Below, in pieces: positions 17,184 through 27,927 of a stretch of DNA of 64,000 nt. Under the pieces are notes generated by a model. The model searched no databases, was not told the DNA's origin, and was given only the letters and a program-made list of their open reading frames with translations. Each line of letters begins with the position of its first letter. Positions within the stretch are counted from its first letter, which is position 1. Source of the DNA: Idiomarina sp. A28L. GTDB lineage: Bacteria > Pseudomonadota > Gammaproteobacteria > Enterobacterales > Alteromonadaceae. The stretch is from contig NZ_AFPO01000013.1 of NCBI RefSeq assembly GCF_000218785.1, positions 89,169 through 153,168 on the forward strand, in the 5' to 3' direction. Made by a program: the position numbers and the translations under genes.

Positions 17184-19541
17184 ATGATGTTATCGCCTTC
17201 TGTATACACATGTAAGCCTCTCCGGCTTTCACTCATTACTACTGCACTATTTGCAGCACTCAGCTTGCCCGCAATTGCTCATAATGAGAAGCCAACAGAG
17301 GATATAGCAGCCCCAATAGTTAGTGGTGAGCAAATGGCCGATAACGCCTGCCACGTAACACCAAGTTGGCTGATGGATAATAGCTCCCAAGAGCAGCTTC
17401 GAGTTATCGATAGCGATAACCTTAACGATATCATTATTCGCGCTGATGATACCCAAGTTGCGGCAAATCGCTTTGCTGAGTTTAACGGGAATGTATTATT
17501 TATTCAGGGTGACCAGAGAATAACCACAAGTAGCGCTTCATTTAATCAAGTAACAAACCAATTTCGAGCCGAAGGCAGCCTTACCTACACGGATGGCTAT
17601 ATTGCAGTAAAAGCAGAACAGATTGAAGCTGATGCTAATGGCGAAACGGCCCTAATCCTTGATAGTGAATATTTTCTAATTCCTCGCGCAGCGATAGGCA
17701 CCGCCGGGCTTATTGAAATTCAAGCCGCTGAGAACAACCGCCTCATTACTCTGCACGATGGTACTTTTACTACGTGCCCAGGTGAGCGCCCAGCATGGCA
17801 AATTCGTGCTTCTGAAATAGAAGTGAATGAAAACGAAAGCTGGGGAACCGCTCGCAACGCACAGTTCCGATTATTTGATGTTCCTGTGCTGTATATTCCT
17901 CGGTTCACCTTTCCTTTGAACGATGAACGCAAATCTGGCTTTTTGTACCCAACTATTCGTAGCTCTGCACGCAATGGTGTTGAACTTGAAGTGCCCTATT
18001 ACTTTAACCTTGCAGCTAATTACGATCTTACACTTACGCCACGCTACATGAGTAAACGTGGGTTAATGACAAATACTGAATTTCGCTTTATGAATGAACG
18101 GCACGAAAGCGAAATTCAACTCGAGTTTTTGCCGGATGACAACTCGCTAGATAACAATAATAGCCGCTCATTTGTGCGTTTAGAACACAACACCGATTTT
18201 GATGATACGTGGAGTGGCTATATTGATTTCACCCAAGTTAGTGATAGCGCCTATATCAATGATTTTGGTAATCCTTATATAAATCGGGCCGACCCACATT
18301 TATATCGTCGCGGACAAGTGGATTACCATGGCAATAAAACCCGTGCGCAAATTCAAATAGAAGATTTTCAAATGCTCGGCCCTTATCGCGCACCTTATAG
18401 AACACTTCCGAAAATGAGTGTTTGGCATGATGAATCGATGCCAGGCAACTTCAGTATGCAGTTCTTTTCTGAGCTCAGCCATTTTCGTAACCCGAACGAT
18501 TCAACAGACAAGGCAACTCGCTTTCACCTAGAGCCAACGCTCAGTTACGCCATGGTGAAAACAGCATGGGATTGGCGCGCGGATGTAAGCTATTTATACA
18601 CCCAATACCAGCAAACTGCTGATGAGCAGCGCGATTCCTCTGTTACCCGTTATTTACCGCAATTTCGTTGGCACGGCCGCGTTCACCTTGAGCGGCCCTT
18701 TAAAAACGGCAACGGATTACAAACCCTAACGCCGCAAGTACAATATTTATATGTGCCTCATCAAGATCAAACGCGAATTGGTATCTACGATACTATTTTA
18801 ATGCAAGATGATTACCATAGCTTGTTTCGCCCACGGCGGTTCACCGGCCTTGATCGTATCGCTGATGCACACCAAATAACCCTTGGCGCAACTACAAGCT
18901 TTTTTGATAGCAACGCTGTGGAACTTATGCGCTTGAGCTTAGGTCAGATAATTTATCTTGATGAGAGCCAAACTCAGCTATTTGATGAAACTAGCAGAGT
19001 AACCGCGAGTAACTCAGAACTTGCAGCGGAATTGGATTTCCAAATTGGCCGGCGTTGGTATGTGAGTTCTGCGGTACAATACGATACTGATTTAAGCCTA
19101 GCCCGAAAGGGAAGAATCGCCGTTGAGTATCGTAAAGACGACGCTAACTTGTTACAGTTGAACTATCGGCGAGTGCAGGGCTTAGTGGGTACTGATGAAG
19201 AAGTAGAACAAGTTGGTTTTACTACTTCATGGAAGATAGCTAACGATTGGTCCGTAGCTGGGCATTGGTATAACGATTTACGCACGAATCGAACCATGGA
19301 CGCATTATTAGGCGTTCAATACGATCGTTGCTGTTGGTCGATTCGTATTAGTGCGTATCGCCGCGTGAATAGAAATTATGATTTAAGCTTTGCGGATGGT
19401 CCGCTACCACCTGCAGGGTTCGATAATGGCGTTAGCGTGCAGTTTATTCTCACAGGCCTAAGTAACAGCACAGGCGCAATGATGAATATGCTGCAACAGG
19501 GTATCTTTGGATACCGTAGACCGTTTTATTTAAGTAATTAA
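17184..19541 (+). CDS. lptD: LPS-assembly outer-membrane protein LptD
   Basis: LptD, with lipoprotein LptE, inserts lipopolysaccharide into the outer leaflet of the outer membrane. The 785-residue form starting at 17184 has a signal-like segment (about 13-32), an OstA/LptA-like periplasmic jellyroll (about 70-210) and a long beta-barrel. Four cysteines, C56, C198, C716 and C717, match the E. coli disulphide set (31, 173, 724, 725); the first spacing, 142 residues, is identical. The open frame extends 68 codons upstream, but that part is antisense to amgK and not secretory. Adjacent ATGs at 17184 and 17187 are equally possible starts. It heads the lptD-surA-pdxA-rsmA-apaGH run. Confidence 0.95.
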   Translation: MMLSPSVYTCKPLRLSLITTALFAALSLPAIAHNEKPTEDIAAPIVSGEQMADNACHVTPSWLMDNSSQEQLRVIDSDNLNDIIIRADDTQVAANRFAEFNGNVLFIQGDQRITTSSASFNQVTNQFRAEGSLTYTDGYIAVKAEQIEADANGETALILDSEYFLIPRAAIGTAGLIEIQAAENNRLITLHDGTFTTCPGERPAWQIRASEIEVNENESWGTARNAQFRLFDVPVLYIPRFTFPLNDERKSGFLYPTIRSSARNGVELEVPYYFNLAANYDLTLTPRYMSKRGLMTNTEFRFMNERHESEIQLEFLPDDNSLDNNNSRSFVRLEHNTDFDDTWSGYIDFTQVSDSAYINDFGNPYINRADPHLYRRGQVDYHGNKTRAQIQIEDFQMLGPYRAPYRTLPKMSVWHDESMPGNFSMQFFSELSHFRNPNDSTDKATRFHLEPTLSYAMVKTAWDWRADVSYLYTQYQQTADEQRDSSVTRYLPQFRWHGRVHLERPFKNGNGLQTLTPQVQYLYVPHQDQTRIGIYDTILMQDDYHSLFRPRRFTGLDRIADAHQITLGATTSFFDSNAVELMRLSLGQIIYLDESQTQLFDETSRVTASNSELAAELDFQIGRRWYVSSAVQYDTDLSLARKGRIAVEYRKDDANLLQLNYRRVQGLVGTDEEVEQVGFTTSWKIANDWSVAGHWYNDLRTNRTMDALLGVQYDRCCWSIRISAYRRVNRNYDLSFADGPLPPAGFDNGVSVQFILTGLSNSTGAMMNMLQQGIFGYRRPFYLSN

Positions 19542-19552
19542 TTGGAAGCTTT

Positions 19553-20836
19553 ATGAGAAAAATTACAGCCTTGGCTTTTGGTGTGGTTGCCATGCTGGCC
19601 AGCACAATGGCGTACGCAGAAACACTTATGGACCGCGTTGCAATTGTGGTGAATGAAGAAGTTATTCTAGAGAGCGAGCTTAACGATCTAATCGCCAACG
19701 TTCGCTCAGAAATGGGTACGAGCGGTGCTAATGCTCCATCTGAAACAGCTATTCGCACGCAGGCTACTGAGCGTTTAATTACGCAGAAGTTACAAATGCA
19801 GATGGCCAACCGTATGGGAATTCAAATTGATGATGCTTTTCTAGAGCAGGCGCTTGCGAGCATTGCTAGCGAAAACAACTTGTCGGTTGAAGGCTTACGT
19901 TTAGAAATAACCTCAACTGGTGCCAGCTGGGCAGAGTATCGCGAAGAAATACGCAAACAAATCGTGATGTCAGAAGTTCAGCGCTCAAGCATTCAGCGCC
20001 GTATTTATATGAGCCCGCAAGAGATAGATTTGTTGATGAATTTGATTTCAGAGCAAGGGGCTAACAGCACTGAGTATCGCGTTTCACATATTCTTATTGG
20101 CCTGCAAAATGAAGAAGGTGAAGTAGATGAAATTGCGGCTCGTTCACGTGCTGAGCAAGTTCTTGAACTTGCTCGCAACGGCGATGATTTTGCACAGTTA
20201 GCGATTACCGCATCCAGCGCACAAAATGCACTGGAAGGTGGTGATATGGGCTGGATGTCGATTAACGCGATGCCAACGTTATTTGCTAATGCGCTGCAAA
20301 ATCAAGAGCAAGGCTATGTTGCTGGGTTACTTCGCAGCGGTTTGGGTTTTCATATTTTAAAAATCCAAGATGTTCGCGGTGCACAACAAGCGGTTAATGA
20401 AGAAGTGCGTTCTCGACATATTCTCATACGCCCTTCAGTAATTCTTTCCGATAACCGTGCGCAACAAATGCTGAATGAGTTCCGCGAGCAAATTCAATCG
20501 GGTGAAAAAACGTTTGCTGAGCTCGCATCTGCAAACTCAGCTGATACCGCATCTGCAGCTCAAGGTGGTGTATTGGAGTGGGCTCCTGCTGATGTATATG
20601 TTCCCGAATTCCGCGACCGTGTGGCAAGAATGGAGCCAAATGTTATTTCCGAACCATTCAAAACTACTCACGGTTGGCATATCGTTGAAGTACTCGAACG
20701 CCGCCAGCAAGATGTTACTGAGCAGCGCATGCGAGAACAAGCACAGCAAATTCTATACAGCCGTAAATTCCAAGAGGAAATGGAAGTTTGGTTGCAAGAG
20801 TTACGTGATAACGCCTTTGTGGATATTCGCATTTAA
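19553..20836 (+). CDS. surA: Periplasmic chaperone and peptidyl-prolyl isomerase SurA
   Basis: SurA escorts outer-membrane proteins, LptD among them, through the periplasm. The 427-residue product has a signal peptide ending at AYA (22), an N-terminal chaperone region with DRVAIVVNEEVILESEL, and two parvulin domains beginning near YRVSHILIGL and RSRHILIRPS. A GGAAG site precedes the ATG. It follows lptD by 11 bp, and its stop is directly abutted by the pdxA ATG. Confidence 0.97.
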   Translation: MRKITALAFGVVAMLASTMAYAETLMDRVAIVVNEEVILESELNDLIANVRSEMGTSGANAPSETAIRTQATERLITQKLQMQMANRMGIQIDDAFLEQALASIASENNLSVEGLRLEITSTGASWAEYREEIRKQIVMSEVQRSSIQRRIYMSPQEIDLLMNLISEQGANSTEYRVSHILIGLQNEEGEVDEIAARSRAEQVLELARNGDDFAQLAITASSAQNALEGGDMGWMSINAMPTLFANALQNQEQGYVAGLLRSGLGFHILKIQDVRGAQQAVNEEVRSRHILIRPSVILSDNRAQQMLNEFREQIQSGEKTFAELASANSADTASAAQGGVLEWAPADVYVPEFRDRVARMEPNVISEPFKTTHGWHIVEVLERRQQDVTEQRMREQAQQILYSRKFQEEMEVWLQELRDNAFVDIRI

Positions 20837-21835
20837 ATGATTCAACGTATTGCCGTTACTCCCGGAGAGCCGGCGGGTATCGGCCCAGATCTCATTCTTA
20901 CCTTAGCTCAGCAGGATTGGCCTGCTGAGCTAGTTGTTTGTGCCGATCAAGAAATGCTTGCCGCGCGCGCGCAACAACTTAATTTGCCCATAACCTTTAT
21001 TGAATATAATGCGCAACTTGAGCCAAAAGCTCAGCGTGCTGGTAGCCTTACAATCTGCCACATACCGGTAAGAGCAGCCGTAGTTCCGGGCACTTTAAAC
21101 GAAGCCAATGGCCATTATGTAATTGATACCCTATACCGAGCTAGCCAAGGAAATATGAGCGGCGAGTTTGCGGCTATAGTTACCGGGCCTGTTCACAAAG
21201 GCATCATTAACCAAGCAGGTATAGCCTTTAGTGGCCACACTGAATACTTTGCTCATCAAGCAAACTGCAAAGATGTAGTAATGTTACTCGCTACTGAAGG
21301 TTTACGCGTAGCTCTTGTTACCACTCATATTCCCCTAGCTTATGTAGCTAAAGCGATTACTACTGAACGTTTAACCCAAGTGATTCATATTTTGCATCAC
21401 GATTTAGTGAAAAAGTTTGGTATCGCTCAGCCTCGAATTTTAGTGTGTGGGTTAAACCCCCATGCTGGTGAAGGCGGCCATTTAGGCCATGAAGAAATTG
21501 ATATCATTAGCCCTACACTTGAATCGTTGCGGCAAGAATTTGGCTACCAGCTTTCAGAGCCCCTTCCTGCCGATACTATATTCCAACCCAAGTATCTGCA
21601 AAACGCCGATGTAGTTTTAGCCATGTATCACGACCAAGGGTTACCCGTGCTAAAATATAAAGGCTTTGGTGCTGCGGTGAATATCACGCTTGGCTTGCCG
21701 TTTGTAAGAACATCGGTGGATCACGGCACCGCGCTCGATTTAGCTGGGCTTGGCACCGCCGATACCGGCAGTTTTAAAATAGCCTTAGAGCAAGCGTTAG
21801 ATATGGCCGCAAAACATACGCAACACGCGCTTTAG
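20837..21835 (+). CDS. pdxA: 4-hydroxythreonine-4-phosphate dehydrogenase
   Basis: PdxA oxidises 4-phosphohydroxy-L-threonine in pyridoxal phosphate synthesis, the pathway that Epd also feeds. The 332-residue product shows [12 protein letters not shown] at the N-terminus, [15 protein letters not shown], and zinc ligands in [19 protein letters not shown] and [12 protein letters not shown]. It starts on the base after the surA stop, implying coupling. The conserved surA-pdxA-rsmA order supports the call. Confidence 0.97.
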   Translation: MIQRIAVTPGEPAGIGPDLILTLAQQDWPAELVVCADQEMLAARAQQLNLPITFIEYNAQLEPKAQRAGSLTICHIPVRAAVVPGTLNEANGHYVIDTLYRASQGNMSGEFAAIVTGPVHKGIINQAGIAFSGHTEYFAHQANCKDVVMLLATEGLRVALVTTHIPLAYVAKAITTERLTQVIHILHHDLVKKFGIAQPRILVCGLNPHAGEGGHLGHEEIDIISPTLESLRQEFGYQLSEPLPADTIFQPKYLQNADVVLAMYHDQGLPVLKYKGFGAAVNITLGLPFVRTSVDHGTALDLAGLGTADTGSFKIALEQALDMAAKHTQHAL

Positions 21836-21944
21836 AATCACTCTGAAAACATTCATAATAAGTTTGTGATGAACGAACTGAAACTAACCATCATTGGCGA
21901 TACCGCATTGCTGCTAAAAGAATATCTAGGATACCTAACTAACC

Positions 21945-22757
21945 ATGAGTAAAGCTCTTGATGGCCACCGCGCCCGTAAACGTTTTGGCCAAAACTTCTT
22001 ACAAGATGAAATGGTGATCGATGCCATTGTAGAAGCCATTGCGCCAAAGCCTGGCGAACCTATTGTTGAAATCGGCCCCGGTTTAGCTGCGCTCACCCGC
22101 CCAGTAGCAGAGCGCGCTGGCCATTTGCATGTAGTAGAACTCGATCGTGATCTTGCAAGCCGCCTAGAAACAGCAACCGAATTTTCAGGTAAGCTTACCG
22201 TTCACCGTGCCGATGCGCTAAAGTTTGATTTTGGTAACCTTTCGCGTGAGCTAGGTAAAGAGCTTCGAGTGTTTGGCAACTTACCTTACAATATATCCAC
22301 GCCGCTGATATTTCATTTATTAAGCCAGTTAGATACTATTTCTGATATGCATTTTATGCTGCAAAAGGAAGTGGTTGCGCGAATGGCTGCGGCACCAGGA
22401 AGCAAAGCTTTTGGCCGCTTAACGGTAATGATTCAACAAGCTTGTAAGGTGATTCCTGTTATTGAGGTACCACCCGAAGCGTTCGATCCTGCACCGAAAG
22501 TAGATTCTGCTGTAGTTCGTTTAGAGCCTTATAGTGAATCACCGTGGCCAGTGCTTGATAGAGCAACGTTGAACCATGTATGCCACATGGCATTTCATCA
22601 ACGACGAAAAACCATGCGCAACAACATGAAAAAATTGATGTCTGCTGAAGAATTGGAGAGTATCAATATCGATCCTACAGTACGCCCAGAAACGCTAGCA
22701 GTTGAAGATTTTGTGCGCATGGCAAATTGGATTACGGAGAACGATCGAACGATATGA
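21945..22757 (+). CDS. rsmA: 16S rRNA (adenine-1518/1519-N6)-dimethyltransferase
   Basis: RsmA (KsgA) dimethylates two adjacent adenines in the last helix of 16S rRNA as a late 30S checkpoint. The 270-residue product has [14 protein letters not shown], the SAM motif [14 protein letters not shown], and the catalytic [12 protein letters not shown] short 109-bp spacer separates it from pdxA. Its TGA overlaps the apaG ATG. Confidence 0.97.
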   Translation: MSKALDGHRARKRFGQNFLQDEMVIDAIVEAIAPKPGEPIVEIGPGLAALTRPVAERAGHLHVVELDRDLASRLETATEFSGKLTVHRADALKFDFGNLSRELGKELRVFGNLPYNISTPLIFHLLSQLDTISDMHFMLQKEVVARMAAAPGSKAFGRLTVMIQQACKVIPVIEVPPEAFDPAPKVDSAVVRLEPYSESPWPVLDRATLNHVCHMAFHQRRKTMRNNMKKLMSAEELESINIDPTVRPETLAVEDFVRMANWITENDRTI

Positions 22758-23128
22758 GCACTTATGAAGTAAGCATTCAGGTTGAAACTGAGTACCTTGA
22801 AGATCAATCAATGCCAGAAAAAGAGCAATTTGTTTTTTCTTACACTATCACTATTACCAACACCGGCGATGGTGCGGTAAAACTGTTAAATCGAAAATGG
22901 ACAGTTACCGATGCCAATGGCAACACTACAGAAGTAGTTGGGGAAGGCGTAGTTGGCAAAAAGCCCCATATTCAACCTGGAAAATCGTTTACCTACACAA
23001 GTGGTACAGTGTTGAAAACACCGTTAGGCCGCATGGAAGGAAGCTATGGGATGGTTGATGATAACGGCCAATTTTGGGATCTTCCAATTCCAGTATTCAC
23101 TCTCGCCCAACCCAACATTCTTCACTAG
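22754..23128 (+). CDS. apaG: ApaG domain protein
   Basis: The 124-residue protein is a fibronectin-III-like ApaG domain: [39 protein letters not shown] and [14 protein letters not shown]. Its biochemical function is not established; a role tied to ApaH and dinucleotide polyphosphates is guessed from conserved linkage. The start at 22754 overlaps the rsmA stop by four bases and fits the family's 125 residues; a longer frame begins at 22727. Confidence 0.94.
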   Translation: MSTYEVSIQVETEYLEDQSMPEKEQFVFSYTITITNTGDGAVKLLNRKWTVTDANGNTTEVVGEGVVGKKPHIQPGKSFTYTSGTVLKTPLGRMEGSYGMVDDNGQFWDLPIPVFTLAQPNILH

Positions 23129-23137
23129 GCTATTACC

Positions 23138-23953
23138 ATGGCGCGTTACGTAATCGGTGATATTCATGGTTGTTTAAAGCCATTACAGAACTTGCTCAAG
23201 AAGGTTGATTTCAACAGCAAAAGCGATGAACTTTGGGCCGTTGGCGATTTAATTGGGCGCGGCCCAGAAGCCCAAGGAACTCTCGAATTCCTTGCCGAAC
23301 TAGGGGGTTCGTTCCGGTGTGTTCTGGGCAATCATGATTTACATGCGTTAGCAGTACTTTGCCAACTGCGAAAAGCTAACCCAAAAGACCGTACAGCCGA
23401 TTTAGCCAAATCTGTAGATCGCGATCTCTGGATAAATTGGCTGCGCAAACAACCCTTGTTGTTAGCCGACGCATCCCAATCATTAGTGATCACCCACGCA
23501 GGAATTCACCCGGATTGGAGTGTTGATGAAGCAGCACTATATGCTGATGAGGTAGCCCTCTGTTTGCAAAGCCGCAACTTTGTGCAATTCCTCGATAAAA
23601 TGTACGGCAACGAACCCGCATTATGGCGCTCAGATTTAAGTGGTCATGAACGCACACGCTTTATTGTTAATGTATTTACCCGAATGCGCTATGTAACCGA
23701 TACCCATGCACTCGAATTTAACGAAAAGCAGCACCCCGATAATGTAGCGCCGGAACTAAAATTGCAGCCTTGGTTTAACGCACGGAAAGTATCGCCGTGG
23801 CGTATAGCATTTGGCCACTGGGCAAGCTTAATGGGCGATACAAAACGTAGCGATATTATTGGCCTTGATACCGGTTGTGTGTGGGGTGAAAACCTTACCG
23901 TTTGGGAGCCTGAAAGCAATAAAAAAATCAGCGTTACCGGCTGGCAACGCTGA
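23138..23953 (+). CDS. apaH: Bis(5'-nucleosyl)-tetraphosphatase, symmetrical
   Basis: ApaH splits Ap4A into two ADP and removes Np4 caps from RNA. The 271-residue metallophosphatase has YVIGDIHGCLKPL, AVGDLIGRGPEA and VLGNHDLHALA, the three metal-binding blocks, and a distal ITHAGIHPDW. It ends the operon. The last 28 bases of the gene also form the stem of the opposing tyrS terminator. Confidence 0.96.
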   Translation: MARYVIGDIHGCLKPLQNLLKKVDFNSKSDELWAVGDLIGRGPEAQGTLEFLAELGGSFRCVLGNHDLHALAVLCQLRKANPKDRTADLAKSVDRDLWINWLRKQPLLLADASQSLVITHAGIHPDWSVDEAALYADEVALCLQSRNFVQFLDKMYGNEPALWRSDLSGHERTRFIVNVFTRMRYVTDTHALEFNEKQHPDNVAPELKLQPWFNARKVSPWRIAFGHWASLMGDTKRSDIIGLDTGCVWGENLTVWEPESNKKISVTGWQR

Positions 23954-23955
23954 TT
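23921..23955 (-). terminator. tyrS terminator embedded in the 3' end of apaH
   Basis: AATCAGCGTT (23926-23935) pairs with AACGCTGATT (23946-23955) around a 10-base loop. Only the minus strand has a T run after the stem (complement of the A run at 23921-23927), so it serves tyrS. Confidence 0.8.
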
Positions 23956-23982
23956 CTCAGTGTGAAATCCCAAACCAAAATT

Positions 23983-25182
23983 TTAAGCTAGGGTTATGCG
24001 CGCAAATTTGCGTTTACCTACTTGATATACGGCTGTACCTACAGCACAGGTAAAGCGTGCATCTTCTGCTTTCTCACCATCAATACGCACGGCATTTTGT
24101 TTCACCATTCGCATTGCTTCAGAAGTAGAAACCACAAGCCCAGCTTCTTTAAGCACATTCGCTAGCCCCCGCTGCTCTGCCGTTAATTTCAGCTCGATTT
24201 CTGGCATATCATCAGGAATCGCATTTTTCTGGAAGCGCTGAATAAAATCCTGCTCGGCAGCTTCTGCATCGGCTTCGCTATGGAAACGAGCAATCAATTC
24301 TTTGGCTAATGCCACTTTCGCATCACGCGGGTTACCACCAGCAGCAATACTCTCTTTTAATTCCGTTAAATCGCTATCGCTGCGGAAACTGAGAAGTTCA
24401 AAGTATTTCCACATCAGATCATCCGAAACCGACATGATTTTGCCAAACATATCATTCGGAGCATCGGTAATACCCACATAATTACCCAGCGATTTCGACA
24501 TTTTTTGCACGCCATCAAGGCCTTCAAGCAATGGCACCGTAATTACGGTTTGTGGGCGCTGCCCTTCTTCTTTTTGTAGCTCACGGCCCATCAACAAATT
24601 AAAGCGCTGATCTGTACCACCCATCTCAATATCAGCCTTCAGTGCAACCGAATCCCAACCTTGCACTAGTGGGTAAAGAAATTCATGAATAGCAATGGGC
24701 TGGCCGCCCTGATAGCGCTTTTTAAAATCATCACGCTCAAGCATTCTTGCTACGGTTTGCCGTGAAGCTAACTTTATAAGCCCTGCTGCACCGAGTTCGT
24801 TCATCCATTCACTGTTGAAACGAACCTCAGTTTTCTCTGGGTCTAGTATTTTAAATACTTGTTCTTTATAGGTTTCTGCATTCGCCAACACATCTTCGCG
24901 GCTTAACGGTTTACGGGTAACATTCTTTCCCGTAGGGTCGCCAATCATGCCGGTAAAATCGCCAATCAAAAATACTACTTTATGGCCAAGCTCTTGGAAA
25001 ATTCGTAGTTTATTAATGAGAACGGTGTGCCCAAGATGCAAATCAGGCGCGGTTGGATCAAAACCAGCCTTCACTGTAAGTTGCCGATTTTCTGCCAACT
25101 TATCTTTAAGCTCTTGTTCTACCAACACTTCATCAACACCTCGGGTAATCAACGCGAGGGCTTCTGCTACCGATATAGTCAT
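23983..25182 (-). CDS. tyrS: Tyrosyl-tRNA synthetase
   Basis: The enzyme charges tRNA-Tyr. The 399-residue class I synthetase has the HIGH-type motif HLGHTVLI, the KMSKS motif in [13 protein letters not shown], and a C-terminal S4 RNA-binding region (about 335-399, [13 protein letters not shown]). The length and HLGH form fit the roughly 400-residue TyrS subgroup common in Pseudomonas and Alteromonadales rather than the 424-residue E. coli type. It diverges from mepM, as in the tyrS-mepM-anmK-erpA neighbourhood of Pseudomonas. Confidence 0.96.
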   Translation of the reverse strand: MTISVAEALALITRGVDEVLVEQELKDKLAENRQLTVKAGFDPTAPDLHLGHTVLINKLRIFQELGHKVVFLIGDFTGMIGDPTGKNVTRKPLSREDVLANAETYKEQVFKILDPEKTEVRFNSEWMNELGAAGLIKLASRQTVARMLERDDFKKRYQGGQPIAIHEFLYPLVQGWDSVALKADIEMGGTDQRFNLLMGRELQKEEGQRPQTVITVPLLEGLDGVQKMSKSLGNYVGITDAPNDMFGKIMSVSDDLMWKYFELLSFRSDSDLTELKESIAAGGNPRDAKVALAKELIARFHSEADAEAAEQDFIQRFQKNAIPDDMPEIELKLTAEQRGLANVLKEAGLVVSTSEAMRMVKQNAVRIDGEKAEDARFTCAVGTAVYQVGKRKFARITLA

Positions 25183-25386
25183 CTTTACTCCAATTCACTA
25201 CCTGGCTACTGAACTTTTTTCTAATCTGGCATTCTACTTGATTCAGCGCTACCTTTTAAGCACGTTGTTTCTGCTTGTGCAAAGAAAATGATATGATGTC
25301 CTGCAGAGTGCGAAAACAAAGTAGAATATGCGCTGTTTTTTTACTCAAAAAAATAAAGTACAAGTGAAGTACAGAGGGCCCAACCT

Positions 25387-26691
25387 ATGGTTAAACCAAT
25401 CCAAGAATTTCTGCGGCATATGCCAAAACGCCATCAGGTGATTATTGCCAGCGTAAGCATTTTGTTGCTATTACTATTGGTGTGGCCATCAGAAAAAGCT
25501 AGTGCCTCACGCGACATGGCCAAATATGAGCAACTCGAGCCAGGAGTGCGTTATGATCTAGCCTTGCAACTAGGCAGTTCTTACGCACCTGTTGCGAGCG
25601 ATATGGATTACACGTGGGTAGATTATGAAATTCGATCGGGCGATAACATGGCGCGCATCTTCCAGCGTTTGGGTTTCAGCGCCCGCCAATTACATGATCT
25701 AACCCAAGCTGAAGATGCCAATATTCTGCGCCGAATTCACCCTGGCGATACGTTACGTTTTGCCAAAGGCGCCAACAACGATCTAATAGCACTACATTAC
25801 CGCCTCAGTGAAACCGATACCCTTATTATAGAAAAAACAGAATCAGGCAGTTACCAAAGTAACCGAGAAGCAAAGCCTACCGATATTCGCATTGCTTTTG
25901 CACATGCCGAAATCACCAGCAACTTTTGGAATGCCGGCGTTCAAGCTGGGCTTTCACAAGGGCAAATTATGAGCCTAGCTGAGCTTTTCGGTTGGGATGT
26001 AGATTTTGCTCTCGATATTCGCCGAGGCGACCAGTTCAGTGTGTTATTTGAAGAACGCTACATTGATGGCCAATATGTAGGAACAGGCCAAATAGTTGCC
26101 GCCGAGTTTATTAACCAAGGTGAGGTGTTTCGCGCCATATTGCACGAGAATGGCAACTATTACACCGATGCTGGCCGCAGCATGCGTAAAACTTTCTTGC
26201 GCGCTCCAGTAGCATTTAACCGTGTTTCTTCTGAATTTAACCCGCGCCGCTTACATCCCGTTACCGGCCGAGTTGCACCCCACCGCGGCATTGATTACGC
26301 CGCGCCAACCGGAACGCCAGTAATGTCTTCAGGTGATGGCCGCGTGGTGGCAAGTGCATATGATAACCTCAATGGCCATTATATCTTTGTGCAACATGGC
26401 GAGCGCTACATGACCAAATACCTACACCTCAGCCGCCGGCAGGTGAACGTAGGAGATCGTGTACGCCAAGGCCAAGTAATCGGCCGCGTTGGCGCTACTG
26501 GGCGGGTAACAGGCGCACATTTGCACTATGAATTTTTAGTTGATGGTGTGCACCGTAATCCGCGTACCGTAAACTTGCCACAAGCCGAAGCCCTAGCCGC
26601 AGCCGAAATGCCAGTGTTTGAAGCTATAGCCTCAGAGCAGTTAGCCATGATCGAAGGCCGTAAACGCTTCTATTTGGCAATGGTTGATTAA
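25387..26691 (+). CDS. mepM: Murein DD-endopeptidase, M23 family (MepM-like)
   Basis: The 434-residue protein is membrane-anchored by a segment at about 18-34 (VIIASVSILLLLLLVW). It then has an OapA/LysM-like region (about 75-130, DYEIRSGDNMARIFQRLGFS) and a C-terminal LytM peptidase. The zinc site is visible in HRGIDYAAPTG and GAHLHYEFLVDG. Such enzymes cut peptide cross-links to let the wall grow. Its TAA overlaps the anmK ATG by one base, linking cleavage with recycling. Confidence 0.93.
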   Translation: MVKPIQEFLRHMPKRHQVIIASVSILLLLLLVWPSEKASASRDMAKYEQLEPGVRYDLALQLGSSYAPVASDMDYTWVDYEIRSGDNMARIFQRLGFSARQLHDLTQAEDANILRRIHPGDTLRFAKGANNDLIALHYRLSETDTLIIEKTESGSYQSNREAKPTDIRIAFAHAEITSNFWNAGVQAGLSQGQIMSLAELFGWDVDFALDIRRGDQFSVLFEERYIDGQYVGTGQIVAAEFINQGEVFRAILHENGNYYTDAGRSMRKTFLRAPVAFNRVSSEFNPRRLHPVTGRVAPHRGIDYAAPTGTPVMSSGDGRVVASAYDNLNGHYIFVQHGERYMTKYLHLSRRQVNVGDRVRQGQVIGRVGATGRVTGAHLHYEFLVDGVHRNPRTVNLPQAEALAAAEMPVFEAIASEQLAMIEGRKRFYLAMVD

Positions 26692-27836
26692 TGAGCGCTG
26701 AACGCTTCATTGGCGTTCTTTCGGGAACAAGCCTAGATGCGCTCGATTTGGCGCTCGTGCATATCAATAAGAGCGGAACGATAAGCCAACTCGATGCGCT
26801 CAATTGGAAACTTCCCGAATCCCTGCAACAACAATGCCATGATCTTTGCACTCCCGGCGCAAATGAGCTTGTGCGATATGGCATTGCTGATCGGTTGTTT
26901 GCGGAAACCGTAGCCGAGGGTGTGCATACTTTATTGGCGAAAAACAAACTCACTGCAGCAGATATTCGAGCTATTGGCAGCCATGGCCAAACGGTTCGCC
27001 ATCATCCTGATGCTAACCCTGCATTTACTCTACAACTCGGGTGTCCGCACACAATTTCAGCGCTTACCGGCATTGCCGTAGTTGGCCAGTTTCGGCAAAA
27101 AGATATCGCTCTTGGGGGCGAAGGCGCTCCACTTGCGCCAGCCCTGCACCAGAAAATATTTCAGGTAGCTGAAGAACAACGCATTATTGCCAATATTGGT
27201 GGTATCGCCAATATTACCTATCTTCCTGCATCTGAATCGGAGCCCGTAATAGGCTTTGATACAGGCCCTGGCAACACCTTAATGGATTACTGGGTACAAA
27301 AGCACTTGCAGCACGATTACGATGCAAACGGCGATTGGGCAGCTTCTGGTATATCAGATCAATCACTTCTGGCATTGATGCAAAGCGATCCTTATTTCCA
27401 AAAGTTACCCCCAAAAAGTACAGGTAGAGAGTACTTTACGCCAGCATGGCTGCAACAAGCATTGCAACAGCACGCAGAAGCAGGGGCAACACCTACAGCG
27501 CCAGAAAATATACAAGCAACATTGTTAGAATTAACGGCAATAACCTTAACCGATGCCATCAACGCCATACCAAACCCAAATTCTGTGCCTAAGCGCTCGG
27601 TGTACGTATGTGGCGGCGGTGCGCACAACCAAGCATTAACAGAGCGTTGCCGAACACTGCTACCCAATGTTAGTTGGCAAACCACCGAGGCTATTGGCGT
27701 GCACCCAGATTGGGTAGAAGCCGTGCTATTTGCATGGCTTGCTTGGGCCCATGTTCATGGCGTGGCTCCCGATCTAACCAAGGTAACAGGTGCCAAACGT
27801 GCTACTGTATTGGGCGCTTACATTCCTGCCAGTTAG
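26691..27836 (+). CDS. anmK: Anhydro-N-acetylmuramic acid kinase
   Basis: AnmK hydrolyses and phosphorylates 1,6-anhydroMurNAc to MurNAc-6-phosphate in wall recycling. The 381-residue protein of the ASKHA fold has the phosphate loop GVLSGTSLDALDLAL, IGSHGQTVRHHP and GFDTGPGNTLMDYW. It is translationally coupled to mepM and ends at a strong terminator. With AmgK and MurU also encoded here, its product probably re-enters UDP-MurNAc after dephosphorylation by a MupP phosphatase not in this window. Confidence 0.97.
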   Translation: MSAERFIGVLSGTSLDALDLALVHINKSGTISQLDALNWKLPESLQQQCHDLCTPGANELVRYGIADRLFAETVAEGVHTLLAKNKLTAADIRAIGSHGQTVRHHPDANPAFTLQLGCPHTISALTGIAVVGQFRQKDIALGGEGAPLAPALHQKIFQVAEEQRIIANIGGIANITYLPASESEPVIGFDTGPGNTLMDYWVQKHLQHDYDANGDWAASGISDQSLLALMQSDPYFQKLPPKSTGREYFTPAWLQQALQQHAEAGATPTAPENIQATLLELTAITLTDAINAIPNPNSVPKRSVYVCGGGAHNQALTERCRTLLPNVSWQTTEAIGVHPDWVEAVLFAWLAWAHVHGVAPDLTKVTGAKRATVLGAYIPAS

Positions 27837-27854
27837 TTTGAATGGCAGTAGATT

Positions 27855-27895
27855 AAAAAAGGCGGCTAATCGAAATTCGATGAGCCGCCTTTTTT
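27855..27895. terminator. Bidirectional terminator between anmK and pepQ
   Basis: GGCGGCT (27861-27867) pairs with AGCCGCC (27883-27889), with an inner ATCGAA/TTCGAT stem, flanked by A6 and T6. It can stop both converging genes. Confidence 0.9.
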
Positions 27896-27927
27896 GTAGC
27901 TTCAGTATTGTTAGAAAGCCTGCACGA

